A model generated the notes under the pieces. That model saw only the letters and a list, made by a program, of their open reading frames with translations. It had not been told where the DNA came from and did no database searches. Made by a program: the position numbers and the translations under genes. Positions 24,894-32,985 of a stretch of 64,000 nucleotides of DNA are shown here, one piece after another. Positions within the stretch are counted from its first letter, which is position 1, and each line of letters opens with the position of its first letter. Source of the stretch: Pseudarthrobacter sulfonivorans (GTDB lineage: Bacteria; Actinomycetota; Actinomycetes; Actinomycetales; Micrococcaceae). The stretch is from NCBI RefSeq assembly GCF_001484605.1, contig NZ_CP013747.1:124001-188000 (forward strand). The letters run 5' to 3'.

Positions 24894-25196
24894 ATGGCTG
24901 GATGGATGCTGACACTTCCGCCGGGCCGCTGGGGCCCGGAACCGGCGTTGGTCGAGGGTTCATCTTTTTGCATCTCCTCTGCGAACGGTAACATCCAACC
25001 TGAACACCCGCACGGGGTTTTCTTCGAGGACACCCGCATGGTCTGGCACATGCACACCACCGGCGAAGTCTACAAAGACCCCGGAGCCGACTGCTTCACC
25101 CGGCAGGCACCCGCCAAAACCAAGGCCCGCGCGATCGGACACCTCGAATCCCTGGGCTACCGGGTGACCCTCGAACCCCTTCAACAGACCGGATAA
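24894..25196 (+). pseudogene. Debranching-enzyme start fused to a transposase tail
   Basis: The 100-codon frame begins MAGWMLTLPPGRWGPEPALV, then EGSSFCISSANGNIQPEHPH and GVFFEDTRM, clearly a diverged copy of the first 50 codons of the enzyme at 15777; a lost base and a compensating shift scramble codons 5-17. From codon 52 it changes to VWHMHTTGEVYKDPGADCFT with LESLGYRVTLEPL near the end, which looks like the C-terminus of an insertion-sequence transposase (IS110-like tail, family uncertain). The junction suggests one-ended transposition or deletion into a second debranching gene. Neither half can be functional. Confidence 0.6.
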
Positions 25197-25511
25197 AACG
25201 CTCCCCGCAAACTCACCTGCGCGATCATCCAGTCAACGGGACAACCTCACCGCAATTTTCATGTCAGACTTCTATAGCCACCGACGCAACCACAGCGCCC
25301 CTCGTAGGACGAGCACCATCAGCACATTTTGACCAACCCGCTGGTCTGGTACATGTGGGTTCGAGGCTGCACCGGTCTCATGAGCGGGCCGGTGGACCGG
25401 TTCGGGAGGAATCAGGTGCCCGGTTGCACCGAACGTCACGTCCCGTGTTACGTTGACGGGCGCCCGCCTGTGGGCGGCTTGAATCTGATATGCGGAGCGA
25501 GGGAAGGACCG
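25197..25511 (+). other. Leader region of the first TetR gene
   Basis: No gene is seen. GGGAAGGA before the ATG at 25512 is the ribosome site. Unlike the second TetR gene, no CAATCGATCGATTG dyad is present upstream, so the first TetR gene is probably not under the same double operator. Confidence 0.4.
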
Positions 25512-26171
25512 ATGGACCTTGAGCGAGTGCAGCGTGCCGGGGTGTCCCTTTTCGCCACCAAGGGCTTCGCCGCCACGGGCATCCGGGAGCTGGGAAGCGC
25601 CGCCGGCATCAACTCGGCAACGCTCTACCACTATGTCGGGAGCAAGGAAGAACTGCTGGTGAGCATCATGCGGGCTTGCCTTGAGGAACTTATCGACTCC
25701 GGAGCGGCTGCGGTCCGGGCCAGCTCGGAACCGGTGCTCCAGCTGGCAGGCCTCGTCTCCTCACATGTTGGCCTGACCGCCGTCAACCAGCTCACGGCCC
25801 GGGTCGCGGAATATGAGATGCGGGCCCTCTCTGAGGCGAACAGGCCCGTGCTGCAGGAGATGAGGGACGAATACGAGGGGCTCTTCGCCCAGGTTCTGGA
25901 GCGCGGTAAGCGCGTCGGCGTCTTTAAGACGAAGGATCTGGCCATGGCCCGGCTGGCCATTATGGAAATGGGTACGGGCGTCGCCCACTGGTACCGGCGC
26001 GACGGGCGCCTTGAGCTCCCCGTTGTCCAGCGGTTCTTCGTGGACATGGCCTGCAAGATCCTCTCCGTCGACCCCGCAGGCTTGGACGGATTCGACTACG
26101 TGCACGCCCCTAAACGGCTCCCCAGTGAACCAAGCCACATCGTCGCCGCCGAGCAGCGAAGTCGCGAGTAG
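25512..26171 (+). CDS. TetR-family regulator, paralogue 1
   Basis: A 219-residue repressor starting MDLERVQRAGVSLFATKGFA. The N-terminal helix-turn-helix (TGIRELGSAAGINSATLYHY) is followed by VGSKEELLVSIM, typical of TetR/AcrR. The ligand domain is shared nearly throughout with the protein at 32986, and both end near LPSEP. Given the neighbours (MaoC, branched-chain-type importer, acyl-CoA carboxylase) it probably senses an acyl-CoA. Candidate target sites are the two dyads at 26979-27050. Confidence 0.9.
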   Translation: MDLERVQRAGVSLFATKGFAATGIRELGSAAGINSATLYHYVGSKEELLVSIMRACLEELIDSGAAAVRASSEPVLQLAGLVSSHVGLTAVNQLTARVAEYEMRALSEANRPVLQEMRDEYEGLFAQVLERGKRVGVFKTKDLAMARLAIMEMGTGVAHWYRRDGRLELPVVQRFFVDMACKILSVDPAGLDGFDYVHAPKRLPSEPSHIVAAEQRSRE

Positions 26172-26227
26172 CCCACCCTATCCAGGGCTACCCGGGCGCT
26201 CAGGGGTTCAGAGTCGCCTGGCCTAAC

Positions 26228-26325
26228 AGTTTCCGACGCATCATTGGCAGCTCGGCCAAATACGAAGTCGAGCGGGGGTACTGATGTACGCGAGCTTGAG
26301 CTTGACGTGGTTCTTCAGCTCGCAT
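26228..26325 (-). pseudogene. Acyl-CoA synthetase C-terminal fragment, copy 1
   Basis: On the minus strand this encodes part of the C-terminus of an AMP-dependent acyl-CoA synthetase (ELKNHVKLKLA...YPRSTSYLAELPM). It is the inverted copy of 32039-32153 and is identical in most positions, but lacks 18 bases that encode part of the TGKI region. It follows the MaoC copy 1 stop in the same direction. Both copies also share a frame break after KLA. The fragment is non-functional. Confidence 0.6.
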
Positions 26326-26326
26326 T

Positions 26327-26966
26327 AGGAATGGGCGCTGCCGGCGCTCAGGGGGCGCCCTGCGCTTTCAATGCCGGGTCTGCCAGTGCGGTGCTCCGGC
26401 CTGCCACGAGCAGGGAGAAGTCACCGCTGAGTACCGTTACACCGTCCTGGTTGATGAGTTTGGCCGCGCTCGTTACGACCGCCGATTCGCCATCCTTATG
26501 GGGCGTCACGGCCAATATCTCACAAACGGCGTACACCGAATCCCCAAAGTAACTGGGCGCTTTGAACCTTAGGTTATCGAGGCTGTAGAAGCACTGAAGG
26601 TAGCTCGGGTGAAGTTCGACCAGCCCCAGCAACGTGGAGATCATCAAGGCCCCGTGCGCTATCTGCTTCCCGAAACGAGTCTGCTCCGCATATTGCGCAT
26701 TCGTGTGCAGTGGGTGGTTGTCCCCGGTGAGTTCACCGAACGCTCGAACATACTCGCCTGTGATGATGCGGGAATTTGTTGTCGCGGTGTCGCCGGTTTT
26801 GATGTCTTCATATGGTTTTGAAATCAAGGTGCTGTTCCTTTTGAGAGTGTGGGAAACGCGACTAGGGCTAATTGCGTCGTGCGGCAGGTACTCCATCGAG
26901 CGCTGAGGCCGGGAGGAAGCGGCGCGCTTCGCCTGAAAGGACCATAGTGGCCAATCAGCGACGCCG
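26327..26966. repeat. 640-bp direct repeat, copy 1 (contains MaoC)
   Basis: Matches 32225-32864 without gaps; I see two base differences (one silent, one Gly/Ala). It holds the whole MaoC gene plus about 140 bases upstream. The repeats flank the five-gene ABC importer, so recombination between them would delete or amplify a 5.9-kb unit. Confidence 0.9.
26348..26827 (-). CDS. MaoC-family dehydratase, copy 1
   Basis: A 159-residue hot-dog protein. TTG at 26827 was chosen because AAAAGGAA precedes it and the family normally starts near KPYEDIKTGD; an ATG at 26896 would add 23 residues. The (R)-hydratase motif is visible: GDNHPLHTNAQYAEQTRFGK followed by QIAHGALM, with the catalytic Asp/His pair in D-N-H-P. 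It likely hydrates an enoyl-CoA made from substrates brought in by the neighbouring importer. It is divergent from that importer, with two operator dyads between. Almost identical to copy 2 at 32246. Confidence 0.88.
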   Translation of the reverse strand: MISKPYEDIKTGDTATTNSRIITGEYVRAFGELTGDNHPLHTNAQYAEQTRFGKQIAHGALMISTLLGLVELHPSYLQCFYSLDNLRFKAPSYFGDSVYAVCEILAVTPHKDGESAVVTSAAKLINQDGVTVLSGDFSLLVAGRSTALADPALKAQGAP

Positions 26967-26978
26967 TCAAGGGTTAAC

Positions 26979-27050
26979 ATGTCAATCGATTGATTGACAT
27001 CGACATCTTTGATGCTGTTTTATTGGGCAGGGCATCCAATCGATCGATTG
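26979..27050. promoter_or_regulatory. Double palindromic operator, locus 1
   Basis: Two dyads lie between the divergent MaoC and importer genes. The first has nine-base arms ATGTCAATC and GATTGACAT around GATT (26979-27000). The second is the perfect palindrome CAATCGATCGATTG (27037-27050). Their centres are 54 bases apart, about five helical turns. The same pair with the same 54-base spacing occurs at 32879-32949. Binding by the neighbouring TetR proteins is inferred. Confidence 0.7.
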
Positions 27051-27204
27051 ATCAAGTGCATAAGTCGAAGACGAAAGTGGGACGAACGGCACGCCCTGAT
27101 TCGCGCCCTAAAGTTGCCGCAATGTGAATCACCTTTCAGGTTCACTCACGATTCTTAACGCACCCACTCTCAGATCCCCCGGTTAATTCAACGAAAGGCA
27201 TCCC

Positions 27205-28401
27205 GTGAAGGATACAAAGAGGTTCCTGCTCGCCGCCGTGATGGCCACGGGGCTAGCCCTCAGCGCCTGCGCGCCCACCCCTGGCACAGCTAACCCGGCT
27301 GAGTCCGGCAACACCACAGCGGCGGAGCCGGTTGACGTCGGCATCATCTACTCGAAGACCGGACCGCTCGCCGCCTACGGGGCCACCTATTATGAGGGCC
27401 TGCAGGCCGGCATCGACTACGCCACCGACGGGACCGGCGTCGTGAACGGCGCCAAGATCAACCTGACGTACGCAGACGATGGCGGAGATCCGGACAAGGC
27501 GGTCACGGCAGCCAAGGACCTGATCGGCAAGGGCTACAAGATCATTGGCGGCACCGTGGTCTCCGGCATCGCGCTGAAGCTGGCCGAACAGGCAGCCCAG
27601 AACAAGGTGCTGTACATTTCCGGGCCCGCCGCCACCGACGCCATCCAGGGCATCAACAAGTACACCTTCCGCTCCGGCCGCCAGAGCCTGCAGGACGTGG
27701 CCACGGCCGGCTCCTTCATCGACACCGCGGGCAAGAAGGTAGTGGTCTTCGCGCAGGACAACGCGTTCGGCCAGAGCAACGTTGCCGCCGTCAAGGCCGT
27801 CCTCGGAGCCAAGGGCGCCACGGTGGAATCCGTCCTCGTTCCGGACGGTCAGGAACTGACTCCGTTCGCCCGCCAGCTCGTGGACGCCAAGCCGGACATG
27901 GTCTTCGTCGCCTGGGCCGGGGCAACCTCCGGCACCATGTGGCAGACCCTCAGCCAGCAGGGCGCCTTCGACGCCGCCCCGGTGGTCACCGGACTCGGCG
28001 ACGCGTCCACCTTCGGCGCATACGGCGAAGCCGCCGCCAAGATCAGCTTCCTGAACCACTACTTCCCGGGCGCATCCGGCACCGACGTGGAGAAGAAGAT
28101 GATCGCCGCCGTCGAGAAAGCCGGCCAGAAGGCCGATATCTTCACTTCGGACGGCTTCGTGGCCGGGCAGATGATTGTCCAGGCCATCAAGGAAGGCGGC
28201 TCCGACGCCGACGCGATGGTCAAGGCACTCGAAGGGTTCAGCTTCGACGGCCCCAAGGGCAAGCAGACTGTCAGGGCCTCGGACCACGCGCTGATCCAGG
28301 ACATGTACCAGGTCAAGCTCGTGCAGAAGGACGGCGCCTTTGGCCCCGAGCTCATCAAGGTAGTCGCCGGCGAGGACGTCGCACCGCCCGAGAAGAAGTA
28401 G
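27205..28401 (+). CDS. Branched-chain-type ABC transporter substrate-binding lipoprotein
   Basis: A 398-residue LivK/peripla_BP_6-type protein. The lipobox LALSAC puts lipidated Cys at position 22. The mature domain starts VDVGIIYSKTGPLAAYGATY and contains YTFRSGRQSLQDV and GQSNVAAVKAVLGAKGATV. The GTG start has AAAGG seven bases upstream. It should capture a branched-chain acid, amide or related carboxylate outside the membrane. It heads the importer operon directly after the double operator. Confidence 0.92.
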   Translation: MKDTKRFLLAAVMATGLALSACAPTPGTANPAESGNTTAAEPVDVGIIYSKTGPLAAYGATYYEGLQAGIDYATDGTGVVNGAKINLTYADDGGDPDKAVTAAKDLIGKGYKIIGGTVVSGIALKLAEQAAQNKVLYISGPAATDAIQGINKYTFRSGRQSLQDVATAGSFIDTAGKKVVVFAQDNAFGQSNVAAVKAVLGAKGATVESVLVPDGQELTPFARQLVDAKPDMVFVAWAGATSGTMWQTLSQQGAFDAAPVVTGLGDASTFGAYGEAAAKISFLNHYFPGASGTDVEKKMIAAVEKAGQKADIFTSDGFVAGQMIVQAIKEGGSDADAMVKALEGFSFDGPKGKQTVRASDHALIQDMYQVKLVQKDGAFGPELIKVVAGEDVAPPEKK

Positions 28402-28412
28402 AGGGTCGGCGA

Positions 28413-29177
28413 ATGAATGCTCCAGTCCGGCCCGCCCTCGCGGTGGACGGCCTCGGTCTGCAGATCGGCGGCGCCCGCATCCTCCAGGATGTGAGCTTCG
28501 CCGTCGGCGCCGGCGAAATGATCGGCGTCATCGGCCCCAACGGTGCCGGTAAGACCACCTTGTTCAACCTGATTTCCGGTGTGATGCGGCCTACCGAAGG
28601 CAGCGTCAGCCTGAACGGAAGGGAGATCACGTCAGCGCCGGTCCATCGCCGGGCCAAGGCAGGGCTGGGGCGGACCTTCCAGACCTCCAACCTTTTTCCC
28701 CGGCTCAGCGTGCTGGAAAACGTCCGGCTCGCCGCGCAGGCGAAGATCGGCGGCAGCTTCAGCATCCTGCGCTTCCCCTCCGCCTCGGACGAAGCCACCC
28801 GGATTGCCCGCAGCACCATCAGTGAAGTGGGGCTAACCGGCCAATTGACGACGGCGGCCGGGGACCTTTCGCACGGCGAGAAACGGAAGGTGGAAATCGC
28901 CGTTCTCCTGGCGACCGATCCCGCCGTCGTCCTCCTTGATGAACCGATGGCCGGCGTCGCCTCGGGCGACGTCCCGTCCCTGACCGCGATTATTCGGGGT
29001 ATGCACCGCGACCGCGGCTGCACCGTGATGATGGTGGAGCACCACATGGACGTGGTCCTGGGGCTGGTGGACCGGGTGGCTGTGATGCACCACGGCAGCC
29101 TGCTCGCCCTGGACAGCCCGGACGCCGTCATGGCCGATCCCATAGTGCAGAGCGCCTACCTTGGAGAACCCGTATGA
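28413..29177 (+). CDS. Branched-chain-type ABC transporter ATPase (LivG-like)
   Basis: A 254-residue ATPase starting MNAPVRPALAVDGLGLQIGG; an ATG four bases later is out of frame. Walker A GPNGAGKT, the LivG-type GLGRTFQTSNLFPRLSVLEN segment, signature LSHGEKRKVEIA, Walker B VVLLDEP and switch MVEHH are all present. It lies 11 bases after the binding-protein gene and overlaps the LivF-like gene (ATGA). Confidence 0.92.
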   Translation: MNAPVRPALAVDGLGLQIGGARILQDVSFAVGAGEMIGVIGPNGAGKTTLFNLISGVMRPTEGSVSLNGREITSAPVHRRAKAGLGRTFQTSNLFPRLSVLENVRLAAQAKIGGSFSILRFPSASDEATRIARSTISEVGLTGQLTTAAGDLSHGEKRKVEIAVLLATDPAVVLLDEPMAGVASGDVPSLTAIIRGMHRDRGCTVMMVEHHMDVVLGLVDRVAVMHHGSLLALDSPDAVMADPIVQSAYLGEPV

Positions 29178-29920
29178 CCCCCGGAACAGCCCCGCGCCCC
29201 ATCCTCAGAATCGAAGGACTCAACGCCCACATCGCCGGCCAGCAGGTGGTGGAGGACGTGTCCTTCACGGTCCCGACAACCGGCATCACAGCCCTGCTGG
29301 GCCGCAACGGCGTCGGAAAGACCAGCACCATCAAGGCCATCATCGGCCTGATCGACCGCAGCGGCGTGGTGGAGCTCGACGGCGTCCGGGTCGAAAAGGA
29401 ACCGACGTACAAGATCATCCGCAGCGGCGTGGGCTACGTCCCCGAGGACCGCGAAGTGTTCTCCAAACTCACCGTCGCCGAGAACCTCCGGCTGGCTGAA
29501 CGCGACGCCGCGCCCCGGCGGCAGCTCGTCGAGGAACTTTTCCCCGACCTGCTGGCCCGCTCCGGCCAGATGGCCGGCACCCTCTCCGGCGGCCAGCAGC
29601 AGATGGTGTCGCTGGCCCGGGCGCTCCTGAACACCAACAAGATCCTCCTTGTCGACGAACCTACCAAGGGCCTGGCCCCGAAGATCGTTGCCGAGGTTGC
29701 CGAGACCCTCGCCGAAGCCGCCAAAACCGTTCCCATCCTTTTGGTGGAGCAGAACCTGCAGGTGGTCCGCCAGCTCGCGGCAGGCGCCGTGGTCCTGTCC
29801 GGGGGACGGGTGGTCCACACCGGCAACGCCCTGGACTTCCTGAACGACGACGGGCTGACGCAACGGCTTCTGGGGGTCTCCACCGAGACTGCCCCCCACG
29901 AGAAAGGTGCGGCCCTGTGA
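29174..29920 (+). CDS. Branched-chain-type ABC transporter ATPase (LivF-like)
   Basis: A 248-residue ATPase. Walker A GRNGVGKT, GYVPEDREVFSKLTVAENL (the LivF-type loop), signature LSGGQQQMVSLARAL, Walker B ILLVDEPTKG and LLVEQN are present. ATGA overlap with the LivG-like gene and GTGA overlap with the permease that follows. Confidence 0.92.
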   Translation: MTPGTAPRPILRIEGLNAHIAGQQVVEDVSFTVPTTGITALLGRNGVGKTSTIKAIIGLIDRSGVVELDGVRVEKEPTYKIIRSGVGYVPEDREVFSKLTVAENLRLAERDAAPRRQLVEELFPDLLARSGQMAGTLSGGQQQMVSLARALLNTNKILLVDEPTKGLAPKIVAEVAETLAEAAKTVPILLVEQNLQVVRQLAAGAVVLSGGRVVHTGNALDFLNDDGLTQRLLGVSTETAPHEKGAAL

Positions 29921-30792
29921 GTACCGTTGTCCTCCTGCTTTTCACCGGCCTAGGCCTCGGTGCCCTCTATTTCCTGGTGGCCGCCGGCCTGTCCCTGATC
30001 TACGGACTGATGGGCGTGCTGAACTTTGCGCACGGTGCGTTCCTTACGCTCGGCGCCTTTACTGGCTGGGAAATCGCCCGGCGGACCGGCTCTGACAACT
30101 GGTGGACCTTCCTGTTGTCCCTGCTGGTGGGGGCCGTGGCCGGGGCAGTGTTTGCCGCCTTTACCGAGTTCGTCCTGATCCGCCGGCTGTACCAGCGGCA
30201 CATCGAACAGGTCCTGATCACTGTGGGCCTGTCCCTCGCCGCGGTGGCCCTCTTCGACGGCATCTGGGGCACCGACCCGGTGTTCATCCAGGGCCCAGCC
30301 TGGTTCAAGGAGACCACCGAAATCCTGGGTGCCCGCATCCCCAATGACCGGTTCATCTGCATCATCGCCGCCGTCCTGGTGCTGCTCGCCCTGGTCTTCT
30401 TCCTCAAGAACACCCGCTACGGCATGATCATCAGGGCCGGCGTCGAGAACCGGTCCATGGTGACGGCACTGGGCATCGATGTCCGCAAAGCCTTCACCCT
30501 CGTCTTCACCATCGGTGGCGCCGCGGCCGGCCTGGGCGGGGTGCTGGCCTCGCACTACTTCGGCTACGTCTCCCCGCTGCTGGGCGGCTCGCTGCTCATC
30601 TTCGCCTTCATCGTCACCGTGATCGGCGGACTCGGGTCCCTGACCGGTGCGGCTATCGCCGCCGTCGCCGTCGCGGTCCTGCAGCAGTTCGCCAACTTCT
30701 ACCTCGGCGGCACCGGCGACTTCGTTGTGGTGCTGGCCCTGGCGCTTGTGCTCCTGTTCCGTCCCTCCGGCCTGCTCGGGAGAACCTCATGA
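29917..30792 (+). CDS. Branched-chain-type ABC transporter permease (LivH-like)
   Basis: A 291-residue membrane protein with about eight hydrophobic spans. The N-terminal GLSLIYGLMGVLNFAHGAF and the loop VENRSMVTALGIDVRKAF identify the LivH class. The GTG start is inside the overlap with the ATPase gene, and its stop overlaps the LivM-like gene. Confidence 0.92.
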   Translation: MSTVVLLLFTGLGLGALYFLVAAGLSLIYGLMGVLNFAHGAFLTLGAFTGWEIARRTGSDNWWTFLLSLLVGAVAGAVFAAFTEFVLIRRLYQRHIEQVLITVGLSLAAVALFDGIWGTDPVFIQGPAWFKETTEILGARIPNDRFICIIAAVLVLLALVFFLKNTRYGMIIRAGVENRSMVTALGIDVRKAFTLVFTIGGAAAGLGGVLASHYFGYVSPLLGGSLLIFAFIVTVIGGLGSLTGAAIAAVAVAVLQQFANFYLGGTGDFVVVLALALVLLFRPSGLLGRTS

Positions 30793-31991
30793 CCACCGAA
30801 ACCGACGCCACAGACACGAACGGCGCAGCCACCAACGACGCAACTGCCGGTCCGGACGGGTCGCGCCGCCGCCAGGCCGACGACGACGGCCCCTCCCGTC
30901 TGCGCCTGACCCGCGGCAGGGTGGTGGGCGCGGCAGCCGGCGTCGTGGGGATCGTGTTTTTGGTCCTGCTCCCGCTACTCAACCTGTCCTTGCCGGGAGT
31001 GCTGCCGGGCCCGACCTACACACCGGGGTCCCTGCAATTGCTTGCCATGTGCATGCTGATGGCCGCCGCCGCCCTAACGTACCACCTGCTCCTCGGCGTG
31101 GCCGGGCTGCTCTCCTTCGGGCACGCCCTGTACTTCGGTGCCGGGGTCTATGGGCTGGCGATCACCCTGCAGAACCTGGACATCCCGCTGCTGCCGGCCA
31201 TGGGCCTGACGCTGCTGGTGGTGATTGTGCTGGCCCATGTGGTGGGCAGCATCAGCCTGCGGGTCAGCGGTATCCCGTTCGCCATGGTCACCCTGGCCTT
31301 CGCCCAGGCGGGGTCGGTGGTGGTTGGCCGTAACCCGGAAGGTGCCACGGGCGGCGACGAAGGCCTCACGCTGCGCACCGACAACCTGCCGGACTTCCTG
31401 GTGGGCGTGGTCAACACCCGCAACCTTTACTGGCTGGCCCTGGCCGTGCTCGTGGCGGTCTTCATCATCGTTACGTGGGTGCAGTCCTCCCGTGCCGGCC
31501 ACGTCGCGGCGGCCGTCCGCGAGAACGAACTCCGGGTCCGTGTACTCGGCCTGCAGCCATACCTGGTCAAACTTCTGATCTTTGTGGTCTCCGCCGTCCT
31601 GGTCAGCATCATCGGCATGGTCTTCCTGCTGCTGCAGAGCGGTGCCGTGCCCCGGGCCGTGTCTGCCGACCTCACCATCACGCTGCTGGTCATGGTGGTG
31701 CTGGGCGGCGTCGGCTCCCGCTGGGGGGCGGTAATCGGCGGTGTCTTCTATACAATCCTGGACCAGCGCCTCACCACGCTCGCGAACTCGGACGCCATCG
31801 ATGCACTGCCCGACATCCTGCGCGTACCGTTGTCAGAACCGCTTTTTATCCTGGGCACCCTGTTCATCCTGGTGGTGCTCTTCCTGCCGGGCGGCCTGAC
31901 GGGTACTGCCCAACGACTGGCCCAGCGCCGCAGCCGGCGCGGAGGCGACCGCGTGCAGAAGTCCCGCGAAATCCTGGAGGAAGCAGCATGA
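30789..31991 (+). CDS. Branched-chain-type ABC transporter permease (LivM-like)
   Basis: A 400-residue membrane protein with an unusually polar first 40 residues before the first span. LivM features are LLGVAGLLSFGHALYFGAG, ENELRVRVLGLQPYLVK and GGVGSRWGAVIGG. It is the last intact gene of the importer; its stop overlaps by four bases the start of a broken acyl-CoA synthetase gene, which was probably part of the operon originally. Confidence 0.92.
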   Translation: MTTETDATDTNGAATNDATAGPDGSRRRQADDDGPSRLRLTRGRVVGAAAGVVGIVFLVLLPLLNLSLPGVLPGPTYTPGSLQLLAMCMLMAAAALTYHLLLGVAGLLSFGHALYFGAGVYGLAITLQNLDIPLLPAMGLTLLVVIVLAHVVGSISLRVSGIPFAMVTLAFAQAGSVVVGRNPEGATGGDEGLTLRTDNLPDFLVGVVNTRNLYWLALAVLVAVFIIVTWVQSSRAGHVAAAVRENELRVRVLGLQPYLVKLLIFVVSAVLVSIIGMVFLLLQSGAVPRAVSADLTITLLVMVVLGGVGSRWGAVIGGVFYTILDQRLTTLANSDAIDALPDILRVPLSEPLFILGTLFILVVLFLPGGLTGTAQRLAQRRSRRGGDRVQKSREILEEAA

Positions 31992-32153
31992 CCAGCACAA
32001 CAGGCACGGGCCACGCAGACGGCCTGCACACCCTGGGGTGCGAGCTGAAGAACCACGTCAAGCTCAAGCTCGCGTACATCAGTACCCCCGCTCGACTTCG
32101 TATTTGGCCGAGCTGCCAATGACCGCAACGGGGAAGATCATGCGTCGGAAACT
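31988..32153 (+). pseudogene. Internally deleted acyl-CoA synthetase gene
   Basis: The ATG overlaps the LivM-like stop (ATGA), as for a normal next gene of the operon. After MTSTTGTGHADGLHTLG the sequence jumps to the C-terminus of an AMP-dependent synthetase: CELKNHVKLKLA, then after a frame change HQYPRSTSYLAELPMTATGK and IMRRKL, which includes the catalytic TGK lysine. About 500 codons are missing. The C-terminal part is repeated in inverted orientation at 26228-26325. It implies that the importer substrate was meant to be CoA-activated. Confidence 0.7.
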
Positions 32154-32224
32154 CAGGGTGAGTCCGCGGTCATCGATGGCGATCCGGAGCGGGGCGGCAA
32201 GGCTGCGGTCGGTGGTCCAGCGCC

Positions 32225-32864
32225 AGGAATGGGCGCTGCCGGCGCTCAGGGGGCGCCCTGCGCTTTCAATGCCGGGTCTGCCAGTGCGGTGCTCCGGCCT
32301 GCCACGAGCAGGGAGAAGTCACCGCTGAGTACCGTTACACCGTCCTGGTTGATGAGTTTGGCCGCGCTCGTTACGACCGCCGATTCGCCATCCTTATGGG
32401 GCGTAACGGCCAATATCTCACAAACGGCGTACACCGAATCCCCAAAGTAACTGGGCGCTTTGAACCTTAGGTTATCGAGGCTGTAGAAGCACTGAAGGTA
32501 GCTCGGGTGAAGTTCGACCAGCCCCAGCAACGTGGAGATCATCAAGGCCCCGTGCGCTATCTGCTTCCCGAAACGAGTCTGCTCCGCATATTGCGCATTC
32601 GTGTGCAGTGGGTGGTTGTCCCCGGTGAGTTCACCGAACGCTCGAACATACTCGGCTGTGATGATGCGGGAATTTGTTGTCGCGGTGTCGCCGGTTTTGA
32701 TGTCTTCATATGGTTTTGAAATCAAGGTGCTGTTCCTTTTGAGAGTGTGGGAAACGCGACTAGGGCTAATTGCGTCGTGCGGCAGGTACTCCATCGAGCG
32801 CTGAGGCCGGGAGGAAGCGGCGCGCTTCGCCTGAAAGGACCATAGTGGCCAATCAGCGACGCCG
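32225..32864. repeat. 640-bp direct repeat, copy 2 (contains MaoC)
   Basis: Gap-free match to 26327-26966 with two visible base changes. The match stops at the GACGCCG before the operator, after which the two loci are similar but diverged. Left of the copy the flanks are unrelated in direct orientation. Confidence 0.9.
32246..32725 (-). CDS. MaoC-family dehydratase, copy 2
   Basis: A 159-residue hot-dog hydratase, the same as copy 1 except for one Gly to Ala change (ITAEYVRAF). The TTG start with AAAAGGAA upstream was chosen as for copy 1; an upstream ATG at 32794 is possible. The GDNHPLHTNAQY motif is intact, so it should be active. It is divergent from the second TetR gene, with the double operator between them. 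Confidence 0.88.
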   Translation of the reverse strand: MISKPYEDIKTGDTATTNSRIITAEYVRAFGELTGDNHPLHTNAQYAEQTRFGKQIAHGALMISTLLGLVELHPSYLQCFYSLDNLRFKAPSYFGDSVYAVCEILAVTPHKDGESAVVTSAAKLINQDGVTVLSGDFSLLVAGRSTALADPALKAQGAP

Positions 32865-32878
32865 CGAAAGGATGCTGC

Positions 32879-32949
32879 GTCAATCGATTGATTGACATAT
32901 CAGGTTTCGATAGTGTTTTATTGGCTTGGGCGTCCAATCGATCGATTGG
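32879..32949. promoter_or_regulatory. Double palindromic operator, locus 2
   Basis: First dyad GTCAATC-GATT-GATTGAC (32879-32896); second the perfect 16-base palindrome CCAATCGATCGATTGG (32934-32949). The centres are 54 bases apart, as at 26979-27050. The second dyad ends 36 bases before the TetR 2 ATG, fitting autoregulation plus control of the divergent MaoC gene. Confidence 0.7.
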
Positions 32950-32985
32950 GATCAAGTGGATAAGTCGAAGACGAAAGTGGGACGG

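Noticed and set aside
27253..28287. 344-codon minus-strand frame over the binding-protein gene
   Set aside because: Antisense shadow of the LivK-like gene; composition is low-complexity Gly/Asp/Val.
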